NCBI GenBank assembly: GCA_019614645.1
Contig: JABWDB010000004.1
Coordinates: 22,506,001 to 22,570,000 of the forward strand
Source: Stratiolaelaps scimitus
Lineage: Eukaryota > Arthropoda > Arachnida > Mesostigmata > Laelapidae
DNA length: 64,000 nt
Reading direction: 5' to 3'
Under the pieces are notes generated by a model, which saw nothing but the letters and a program-made list of their open reading frames with translations, did not search any database and was not told the origin of the DNA. A program made the translations under genes and the position numbers. Below, piece by piece: positions 13,501 to 25,451 of the stretch (the stretch's first letter is position 1; the number at the start of each line of letters is the position of its first letter).

Positions 13501-15777
13501 TACACTCTCCTTCGGCTACCCACCATCAGCACTGCAACTACAGCTACTATCGTACTACGGCTACTGCCAGGCCCGTACCACTGCTAGCAAAGCAGTACTC
13601 GTAGCGCGACCGCAACGATTATTATTACTATTGCTTCGACTGCTCTAGGAAAAGATTACGGAGGGACGAGCCGCCTCGTGACCCCCTCCCGCCGCGTCAG
13701 CGTCGACTGCCATCGCCGTCGTCGGCAGCGACAACGACAAAGATGACAAGGGCGGCTGGTCGCAAGCACCGCCACGACTGCTGCTGTTGTTGCCGCTACA
13801 AATGCGCAGAGGCAACAGCACCAACTGTGGCGGACAGGAAAGGATAGTAAAGGGAACGCAGGCGAAGAGATAGGTAGAGAGGAACGTGAGGGAGCGGGCG
13901 GGCAGGCCACTAACGGACGCTGGGGTGTGTGTGGGCCTAGCCTCGCCAGGACCGGGGCAAGGCGGAGAATTACAAGACGGAGAATGAACGAACGAAGGAA
14001 ACAACTATTGGGCCAACAGACCAAAGCAGCAGCGGCGGCGGCGGGGGCGAACCTCCCTCCCCGAGGCTGCCTCCCTGCCCCATAGGCAGGCACGCGCATC
14101 GTGGGAAGCGATTACATCGTCGCGCAGAGATGGGAGATCGGGACGTCGGCTTGGCGGGCGGTGCGGAGAGTTTAACACGGGGACGGAAGCACAGGTGCGG
14201 CAAAACGTATTGAGGAAGGCAACACAGGATGCGTACATAGCGTGAGACCTCGTTCTCTTTCTGCCAGCCAGACGGAGAATGATATCGCGCGGAATTCTTG
14301 TAACCGTTTCCTTTTTAGGGTGGGCCGAGGGATGCTACACCAGATGTATCATACGAGAATGTCACTTCGAATCTAACTTGCACGAGTTATGGGAGAGGCA
14401 CGGTCCACTGCTGTGACGATGTAGCAATAAGTTCAAAATTGGTGTTGTTGTTGTTGGTTTTCTTCATGGAATCGAGTTAATATGTAGACGATGACGAGAG
14501 AATTGATAAACGTTCTTTTCAAGGACATCTCAACTCGGGGTAAACCACAGACAATGACTTATAATTATATCAATGCGCTACCTACTCTGGGAGTGTTGCG
14601 TCATTATACAGATCCACTTAGCTTAAATCCCAACACATTTTTCGCTTTGGACACAAATCTTGTGCGCGGCTCTCCAGTAGCTGTGAGTCGGGCGGGTCTT
14701 GTTGCTTGCACAATATCGTATGCCTGTTCAGGACGGGACCCAATCGTAGCATTGAACGGCAATGGAACTTTGAAGTGTGTGCACCCGCGACCCTAATCCA
14801 CACGTGAAGGCTTTCGGCCTCTTCGTAAGTACAACTGAAACCATTTGCGGTGTAGCACACAATGAGCAGACTCGTCTCGATTCAGCCGATTGTACAATGC
14901 ACCCGAACTTTGTGCCTTAGGCAACGTTGTGACGGTAATCGTTTTCGAGAAATAGAAATTTCGCAGTGGATTCCTTTACTTATATTTCCCATTAATTAAC
15001 CCCATGATACCCTTCCCGATGACGTGTACCTTCCACATCGTTATGTACCACACAGCACAATCAGAATACGGCTAACATGCATTTGTTGTTCATTCCGTTG
15101 TGATCGCTTGCAGGGTCCTGTATCTATTCGGCGGTCTCCATCACCCACGTCGGGGACAATACCGCCGTTGCGACCTCCCAGCTCACCTAACCTATCCGCC
15201 TCATCCAATTGTTACACTGTCGACGAGTGTTACATCGAGCCATGCTTCCTCAAGGTAGGCCGGCATACATACAGCAGGACCCAGGTAGCCACAATTGATT
15301 TCTTAGGCACGCCGAATATCCAAGGAGGGCAAGAACGATGCTCTCGTTTGTCTGTCATCGCTGGACGAACATTCGATGAACGATCGCTCCCGTTTGCGAG
15401 ATAGAGAGTGCCAGCTGGCCGTCCCGTATAGGCTCGGCTAACTGAAAGCTAACTGATGAGTGCTAATCGTCGAAGCGCGGTCGAAACTTGGCTTGTGCAA
15501 AACCAACTCGTGTTTTTTTCCTCCTGATACGTTTCTAGCAGTTCAATTCTAACGGGGAACGCGTCTTTAGCTTGTGTGATCGGCAGTTTGGCCTGTGGAA
15601 CGGTGGGCAAAAGTTTGTGTGAAATTGTTATCTACAGAACATTTAGGGTCGAAGAGCTTTTACAGTCACATAGGTTAATCGATCGTGAAAATGAATATAT
15701 GATCTTCATGCGGATTTCTCAATATTCAACCTAATTCGCGACAGGCAGTTATATAGTCAGTTATATATAGCAGTCAG

Positions 15778-15811
<34 letters not shown>

Positions 15812-17043
15812 CTAATTTACATAGGCACCTTGTAACTGACCGCTAGTTAATTAGCAGGGGTCAGTAGTAAATGCTCAAGGGTTTCCACATTTTGGCCAGT
15901 CGATCACACCATTGGACTTTATTCTTATATACACAAGGACTGCCACATGAATTCAACACTCCCTAAGGGTTTGGTTCAGTGAATGGTTGTTTCTGTGGGA
16001 CGATGGTCTATTTTGATGTACGATAATTCTACAATTTAAACGTAATCTTTCGTTGCACGTAAATTACCCTTGGCGTATACTTGTCGTTTTGCCAATTCAG
16101 GCTCTTATCTATCGAACCTATTGTAATACTTCATGTCGTAGGAAAGCTGACGGTGAACACGAACGATGTTATTCCTCGTCGACCATTTTACATAGGCCCA
16201 CTATTAAACAAAGTGTTCCCGTTCATTGATGTCATTCGCGTCTTTGCAGATGGAGAAGCTGGTCCAAGAGATGCAGCATCCCGAGTTGGGGGTGCCGCTC
16301 CGCTCACAAAAACTCTTCCTGACATCTATACCATCGGCGTTCGTTGGCTACGACGTCGTCGAGTGGATCATGGACAACCTCGATATCGAGGATCAGTCCG
16401 GGCCCGTCGCTCAGGAGGCACTCCACCTGGCCAATCTGCTCTGTCAATTTGGCTATTTTTTCCCTGTCGGCGAAAACGCCAAGACGTATTCCATCAAAGA
16501 CGATTCCACGCTGTACAGGTACTGTGTACTTAGTTTACTTATCATTTACAGTAATACCCACTTGAGGATATTTTCGAAACTCAGGTGAAGTTTAATGCGC
16601 CATTGGTAACAATTCAAAAAGAACAATTATACGTATACGTATATATATATATATATATATACGTTGCGCGGGCGATTGGCAATTGGCCTTCTCGAGTAAA
16701 TTCGAAAAGATCGTCTCACTCGGCCAGGCCAATGATCAATGAGAGAGTCCCCGTTTTTGAGATTGCGGCTGACCTCACACCAGTCTCGATCATTCGATGA
16801 TCCACCGCTTATCATTCGATGCTTGTTGGATATTCGACATGAAGTCGTAGAGTTTTCATTTGCCAGATAATGATAAGCGAATGCTTGTTTCAAGAAGAAC
16901 CACACGACTCAATGTTGTGCGTTGCTCACAATCTTCCACGAGATATCGAAACATACACCTGTATGCAGCTTCTTTTAGCCTTTACTTGTTGTGTCAAATA
17001 AAGTGCATTGTATATTACTATACTTCCCGAATACCGTATATAT

Positions 17044-17092
<49 letters not shown>

Positions 17093-20000
17093 TCCATTTC
17101 ACCTTCGCACGCTAAGAGCGACCCGTGACGTTTGTCTGTTCCAATGCGTTTGACCGTATGATTTTCTATCGTTTCAGATTTCAATCGCCAATGTTTTGGC
17201 CGTCGAGAAGTGCACCCGACAACACCGACTATGCGATATATTTGTTGAAACGAAGCTTGAAAAATAAACAGAAGAGCTCACTAGAAGAGTATGAACACGA
17301 GGCCCTACAGCGATTGAAAAAGCTCCTCTCGACAAAGTGGGACAGCGTCTGTCAACAAGCTGAAGACATTGTCGCGTGAGTGTCAAGCCTAATCTGTGAA
17401 CTCTCACATAAATGAATCAACAAAACGAACACATACACACACACACACACAATAACTTGGTTTCCGCATGCGAAAGCAGAAACGACGGTAGCGTACGAGC
17501 AAGCCGGTTTGATTGATGGCAAGTTACTGCAAGCACAGATATCGCAGGATATCTGCGAGTTACATTTGTTGCCCTCCACCGGCGGGCGGATGCCGATGGT
17601 GGAGAGTATCGATTCACGAATACTGCTTCGATAACACGGTTATATCGATGTCGTTTTTGATCTATGCAGGCAATCAAAAGACAAGAAGAAGCCTGACAAG
17701 GTGATCACCTCGTCACAGGAGCGAGCGTACTGGCGGATCCATCGCCCACCGCCAGGCGTTGTCAGCTGCCTGGAACGCTGTCCCGTACCGAATAAGCGAG
17801 GACCGCGCAAGATGACGATTGAACAGCTGAAGCGACAGACCGAGATTTTGCGTCGAAACCTCCTCAAATCGCGGACGAAGAGCACACTATGGCAGCGCTG
17901 TGATGACTATCGGGAATTCGACGCTTTCATGGCATCGACACTCCCCTCGAATCCTTGGATCACCGATGACGCAACTTTCTGGGCAATCGAGAGCACACAG
18001 TTAGTGACGCGAGCGACCTTTCGTTTTGCTAACGAGACTTCTCGGAGCCGTGGCCGCAGTCTCTCGTGGATGATTATATGATTGATTACGCTGTCCACGG
18101 AAATACGTTGATTACATTATTGCAATGCTGATGATGAGAATAATTATGATGATGGTGATGAGGGTACTGATAGATGCATTGATTTGCGGTTGGCTCGTAC
18201 GCTTTGATTTTTATTGGATGGCTACTACATGAGTTGACAAAGTCCAAAGCGTACTCAAAGAACAGCACTATTTTGCACACACCAGATAACGACCACTAAG
18301 AAATCCTATATGCTATACAATAATGATAATAATATTAATAATAATAAGAGACGCTTCTTTTTTGCCCGCAGTCTCTCGTGTGTAGACGCATCAGTAAAAT
18401 TAATGAGTATTTGTATTGGCATGAGATCGAAGTAGATATGGTTAAAGATGTGTTGTTCATTTAGCCAACCACACTATCATGTTTTGCTGTCGGTTGTGCG
18501 GTGATTCTCGTTCTCGCGTCGATGTTGTCTCTTCTAGATGTGATACTCCGACGGAGCGACGTCTGAAGCGGTGGACACTCTCGATCGAGGAGTTGCTTTC
18601 GGACCCTCGAGGCTTCCAGGAATTCGAGATTTACCTTCGTAAAGAGTACTCCCATGAGAATATCCTATTCTGGAAGGCCGTTCGGGATCTCAAGAAGGGC
18701 TCGCCGTCCAACATTGCTCAGAAAGTACAGGCCATTTTCGAGTGAGTAGACATTTGTGCAAAGGACTACTGAAGCAACTCTTCCTCAAAATTTAAAATAG
18801 AAACTAATTAGGAATTCATTTGTACAATCAGCGTCGTTGGCTCAACAGATGGCCTGCGACTATTGACATGATTTCAAGAATAACACCAAGGAACGATCCA
18901 TGTCCACATCCATGCGCCTTTATCGTTACTCATTATTTTCCTTCAGCGAGTACCTGGCATCGGGCGCAGCTTGTGAGGTCAACCTTGACTCAGCCACGAT
19001 GGAGCACACCATGGAGGCGATTAAACGTCCCACACGTTACACGTTCGAGAATGCCCAACAGCACGCGTTCACTCTAATGCAGACCGACACCTACCCACGA
19101 TTCCTGCGCAGCGAACACTTCAACAATCTGCTGCAGAAGGCCGCACTTATACAGGCAAGAGCAGGCCTCGTAGATACGTTAATGTAAAAGAAATCAAACG
19201 TAGAATAGAACCGTCTGTGGCATGGCGGCGATAAACTTATGAGTATATCGCCAGCTGGCAATGCAATGACCGTAAAGTATCATTGACACAAGGTACCTGA
19301 CATATATCGTGTCCTCCAAACTCGTGGAGGCCAGGAAATCAGATACAACGAGATCAACCCACCATAACAATACAAATGGCCATTCTGTTCTCATCGACCT
19401 CTAAGTGTTCCCTCTCGATTTTACAACTTCGCAATCACAGATTCAAGGCCACCGGAAGCGTTTCTTCCATTTCGGAGCATCGACGCGGAAGAAATCTGCG
19501 AACCAGGACCAGCGGCCGTCCACCCCACAGCAGGCTGGCACCAGTGGCACCTCTACGCAACCGACAACGCTGCAGCCGAACACAGGCGCGCTCGTACTCT
19601 ACACAAAGGCCTCAGGTGAGTGCGGTTCCGGCGAGCTTCTACCCAATGCACCATTCTTGCCTGTCCTAATTTGGACCATACACAGATACCCGCTAGTTAC
19701 CGGCATCACAATGACCACTATCACCCACCACCGAAATCACCACTACTGATTACCACACTGATTATTATGATCAGTACCGCCACACGAAACACCTGTCACT
19801 CCATTGGAGATTATGGAAGCGCACTTTGATTTCATTTGGAACGAACTGACGCAATGTAACGAGACTGTAGACCCGACTGACTGACTGATTGATGACACAT
19901 TGATCGATCAATTAACCACGTGATAAAGACAGCGCCTCGGAGTTATGGAGGCAACGACGGCTTAGCCATTTGAGAATGGCCGCAGCCACATTGTTAGAAT

Positions 20001-23000
20001 TGTCCTCCCGATTGACTGACTACTCCCACTGGGCCTGCTTATTTCTCTGTTCCAAATCCTTTATACCCTCTATTCCCGCTATATCTAACTCCATCTATTA
20101 ACACCGTTCACACTTATAAACAGTAGTAAAATGATTAGCGAGCAAAGTGAGAATCGTATCGTCACGAGAGATAGATAGAGCACGTACGACCAACCACGAT
20201 CTAATCCTTCACCAACTAGCGAGTGACACCTAAATCGGTAGTGCTACATAGTATGTGAGATTCATAAAAAAGAAAAAAGCCAAAAACATATTTGTCCACA
20301 CGTCATTAGTGACTGATTCGTAGATACAGAACGTCCTCTACTTGACACACACACATATAGAAAGATAGAGAGAGAAAGAGAGAGAGAGAGCGAGCGGATC
20401 CTGGATTGCTGTCACCGTCCAACAAACGTCACAGCTTTTCCTTTACCTCCGTACTCTCTACAGTGCATTTTCTGCCCTGTGCTTCCGAGAGATCTCGCCC
20501 CTTCCAAATGCTTCTTCTTTGCTCAGACGTTCGGAAACACTCAAACGCCAACAAGCTATTATTGCATAGGGGAGAAATCAGTAGTAACACTGCACTGCTG
20601 CCAATGGAAACACCAATCGAGGCAATAACGGGAGCGTCGTGCGCGGTGCGCCATGCAACCATCGGTTGCTTTCTGAGAATGAACTCGAAAAAGATACATG
20701 TACAGGGTGTTCGGAAATGCACGCAACCAGCCGGGCGACACGTTACGCCAACCGACATTGAAAACATCGTACGAAGTGTTCAAAAATAAAAGCAACTCTG
20801 TGGTGTTTCTTTTTGAATTCGTTGAAGGAGTTAAGTAAACAGTGCAACCCTATGTATGAGTTGCGTTTATTTTCGACATGATTTCAACATTCGATACCTG
20901 GTGCTCCGTTCGTGTCTACGGGAAACGGCGGGAGGGAGGGGTAGATTGAGTTTGAACCGTTCAAAGAGAACCGTTTTGCAAGATTAGCCATAGCTGAATT
21001 ATCAGACCCAAAACGCGTTGAAAAAGAAGCGCTCCCCTCCCCGATAGGTTTTCTTGAACACCTCGTTAAACACCTTTCATCGCACCTTAGTGTCAGGCAG
21101 CGTAACTGTTTCGAACGCCATACGTTGGTTGCGCAACTTCTGTGAACAACCTGTATCTCGAACTACTGCAGACAAGTTCGCACAGACTGACACTCACAAA
21201 TAGACAACGATGCGGACAGCGCCAGATATCCCGTTGCCTACACACCCACTGATTAGCAGCACAGTGTGTGTCGTTGAGAGAATAGTTTGCTCATTTGCCT
21301 CACCTCATCCGGTAGGTCCGCTAGTGTCATGCGCACCCCGGCAGTGCAACACAGTGGCTGAATGCTCAGGGCAGTCCCAATCCGGCCACAGTGTAAGTGC
21401 CGCCAGCCACGGCAACAGCCTCAACAGCAACAACACCAGCAACAGCAACAGTCAGCCCTCCGGAAGGCAGGCCGCAAGCAGCCAGCCTTCAAGAAGGCTC
21501 TCAGGTAACAGCAACCGAGCCTGATGGTATAATACTTACCGTTCATTATCTTCTTCATCACCACTTTCGCCAAATGCTTCCTCAGTATCTTCCTCGATAT
21601 CAATTACACTCTTATCGCCCTCGAGCGGAAGGCCCAAGCCCGCCTGGCCTTGTTCAGCTTGTTTGAGATCTGGTTTGACCCGACGCCACGCTCGGTCCGT
21701 CCGCCTTGCATTCAATCGAATCACCTAAAAGTGCTGCTTGCCAAGATGATAATGACACAATGCTGTGCTGATGATGGCACAGTCACCGCCTGAACTATGG
21801 AGATAACTGGTAAAGGGGAAAGCGGTCGAAAGGAAATCCTCCTCACGGATCTGCGAACCCCTCCCGGTCCGTGTCAATAACTGTTCCCATCCTCCGCAAC
21901 AGACACACCGCACGCAACGCAAGATTTTCCTTCCAAGCATTGACACGTTCGATTGTATACATGTAGCTAGACCTGTGTAGTGTGTAGGTGCTACAGGGTT
22001 ATGCAAGCAATACGTAACAGCATCTTCCTAGAACGAGTCCCTCATTTTCGTCTACATTTCATCGACCTAACCGCATTAACCGCTGGTTCTCCTGTCAGCG
22101 CGAGATCGATTTTAGCTTCTTGACTACTTATGAATACATGTATAGCATTGGAACGTCATTTATTCTCTTCTTCCTTTGTGCCGCACAATGGTGTCCTGCC
22201 CCGGCTCCAATTTCCCACCTGATCTTATCCTGCACGCATGGCCTGCTCAGAGAATTCAAGTTTCAGCACTCAGATAGACACTCCAAGATCGCGTGTCGAT
22301 CACACGGCGGTCTATATGAACAACTGTCGATGGACGTATTGTGGCGGTGTCACGTTCGTGACGCCAGTTACAACACGGAATTCAAGGGGCACTCTATGGT
22401 GCAGCATGAAGACAATAGAGTAAAAAAAAAACGCATTCTAATAATTCTAGCACCACGGATATCACTGTCACTCGATGAATATTTCTCTACCGCGCGATGA
22501 AGACCATACGAGTCCTTCCAATTTGATGACGCCACCTTCTCGTGATTTAAACGGAACCTTAATGTTTTAAAATTTTATAAGGAACTTTACGAGAAGAAGC
22601 ATTTCGTGGATCGCAGAACAAGCCCCATGCAGCGAGCTGAGCTACAGGGTGTTCAGAAGATTACACAGCCCTATTTTTGAAAGGTTTAAATTGTCCATAG
22701 AGAAACCATGCATGGTGCTGAGGAAACGCAGCTCACCACAGGCTTGCGTAACTATTTGAACGCTTCACATGGTGTTCCTATGACGAATTGCGTAACTCTC
22801 TTAAATACCATAGAAGTGCATGCCTTTGCGAACACCCCGTGTACAGGCCATGTAAAGACTTCTCGTAGCTATCTCGTATTCCGAGCAAATGTCTCGCACA
22901 TTATTACACATTTTAACCTTTGACTTACTGTGCTAAATTAGTGGTTTGTAACATTTAGAAAGACCTTAATTCCAAGCGCTTGCGTCGGATCACACGCTTC

Positions 23001-25410
23001 CGATAAGAAAAATATCGAGCTCAACTGCAGTCGCAGGGATTGTGCTCATGACAAAAAACGACGCCTTCCGGCTACTTTGCTGCGCTTGATTGGCCTATGC
23101 ATGATGAAGTATTCGAATACGCTTTTACTTTAAGATAGAAAAGTCGATAATTGCAAGCGTTTGCAATTATCGCATATGTTTGCAATAAACGGCGTACGAC
23201 TTGCGTGCACAATGATGAGTAAGGAAGTGAATAGTCCAGAAACAAATGGCGTCAAATTTGCTAGAGAAACGTATCATATACTTTTTGAAAACTGAACTGG
23301 CACAGGGAAGCCCTAATTGACGCCTTTGTGAAATGTATACGACCGGAATGCTTTTATAGGTCCCACCTCGTACAGGCGACTCCTTAGTAGATGATTGGTA
23401 CCGACTGAGCACAAATCGGTTGAAAATCATCTTCCAAAATGTTCCTACCGTTGGTATCCGTGGTATTTACATGTATCTAATCGTACGTCAAAAATTCAGT
23501 TGTTCAATGCCAATAGCAATAGTTTTGAATGTAACCTAAGTACGCTCGTAAAGCGGCCAGCCTGGCACGCTCATTAAGAATGGAGTAAACATCGTCGAAC
23601 GCACCGTAATATAATTTGGGACTATACATACGATATACATATGTTGCAGCACCGACCGTAAGCATATCTATATGAAGTATGTATATGGATAGCATGGACC
23701 GTCGCATAGGCTAACTTGGGACGCTGTGGGAATTTGTTGACTTCCCGACAGTGTCTTGGATTTCCGGGTTGACGTTGACAAGCCGCGAAGTCGCTTGTCA
23801 TCGAAGTTAAACTGTCTCAAGTTGCCCGATGTGGCGGAGGTTTGCCCACATGACGGTGCTTATTGTAAACGGTGTTTCAAAATGCTCAACAAACTGATTA
23901 AGATGGAGCTCAATGAAAGCGAATGATTTTTTTCCCGAGGACAACCATGGTAGCGCCCGAGGCATCATTTATTACTAAATACGCCTGAATTGTCGCCTTA
24001 CGATTCGCTTCCTCTCATGCAGGAAACTCCCGTTGACTCTTCTAAAGATTTCTCTAGGATCATTTGTTCTTCATTGCTGCACTCTTGGTCTGCAAGCAGT
24101 GGCTGATATATACATGTCATATACTAATCCACCACGTATCTCTTCACTAATTCACTAATTCTTTGTTGAGTACTTGTTGTGGTCTCACCCGGCAGCAACG
24201 GGGTTGAGAAGTTGTCCATACCCCGGTTTCTGATCAGATACTCATGTGTATCGAGACCATGTTAGCATATACAATCCTCTACAGCTAATATTTGTTACTT
24301 TCGTCTCGCTAGCCCAACTGGCGTTTGTATAGGCAGGCCAAATGAAAGAGGTCTTAGCTTGACGCAAAAGAGCCTAGGTTTCCGGCAATAATAGTACTTC
24401 ATTTGCGGATTTCCATTTTAAATGAAAACAATTACGGACGATGAATTCACTCTTCTGTGTAATGCATAATTTCTATATTCTATCGTATACGCCAATGATC
24501 GTACACGCCGCCCCCTTGGGCCAGGCTTTATTGGTTCAATCTGCTCACCGTAGAGAAAGTTCCCCCTAAAACGACAAGCAGATTTAAAAGTATGCAAGAG
24601 CATTAAAACCTATTTGTATAATCACTTTAGCAGATATGCAAGAACAAGCACATTTCATTGGTCTCTCCATTCGTTCGCTTATGTAATTCCCATTGTTTTC
24701 ATTCACCTCGTTTCCGCTGTTTCTGATTTCTTCCCAATATCGATGCAACGCCGCCGTGCGATTCGCATCAAAAACGCAGGAAGTACATGCGACCTCCGCG
24801 AGTCTCTGAAGCGGCGCGGAAGCCGGGGCAAGTCCGGCAGTAGCGCCAGTGGCAAGGCGGCCATCGATACAGCGTCTGACGACGATTCGACAGCGGGCGC
24901 GTCCAGCCAAACAAGTGCTGGGACAATGGTAGCATTTAGTGGTCGACATTCGCACTCGACCAGCGATCTACATCTGATGATGCCGGCTCACGGCGGCGGC
25001 AGCGGCGGCAGCGGCGGCGGCTGCGGAAGCAGCAGCAGTAGTAACAATAGCAGCGGCGTCCCCGGCAACGCCGGTATCCATTCCGCTGGCCACGGCCACC
25101 ATGGACGTCATCACCATCATGGGAGTCACGGTGGTGGCGGAGGACACCATCACCACCAAGATGGCCAGACGACCTGTGGACAGCTGGCCGAGAAGGGCGA
25201 GAGCGCTCTTTCATCTCCCTCTGTCAGTTCCGAGTATATTGCGGTAAGCTCATACACGTGTATATAATATATAAGACATGACGGGACTCGTTTAATTGGT
25301 CAGATACCAATTTGGCATCTTCATATCCAGGATTGTTCATGATGCTGCCCGTATACTAAATTCTGTAAACTCGGAAAACACCAAGCGGTGGCTGTTGTCT
25401 TCTGCGCTGA

Positions 25411-25451
<41 letters not shown>

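Noticed and set aside
24584..24955. 123-codon - strand frame opposite RGS exon 10
   Set aside because: It is a shadow of the + strand exon; the + frame has matching splice phases at both ends.
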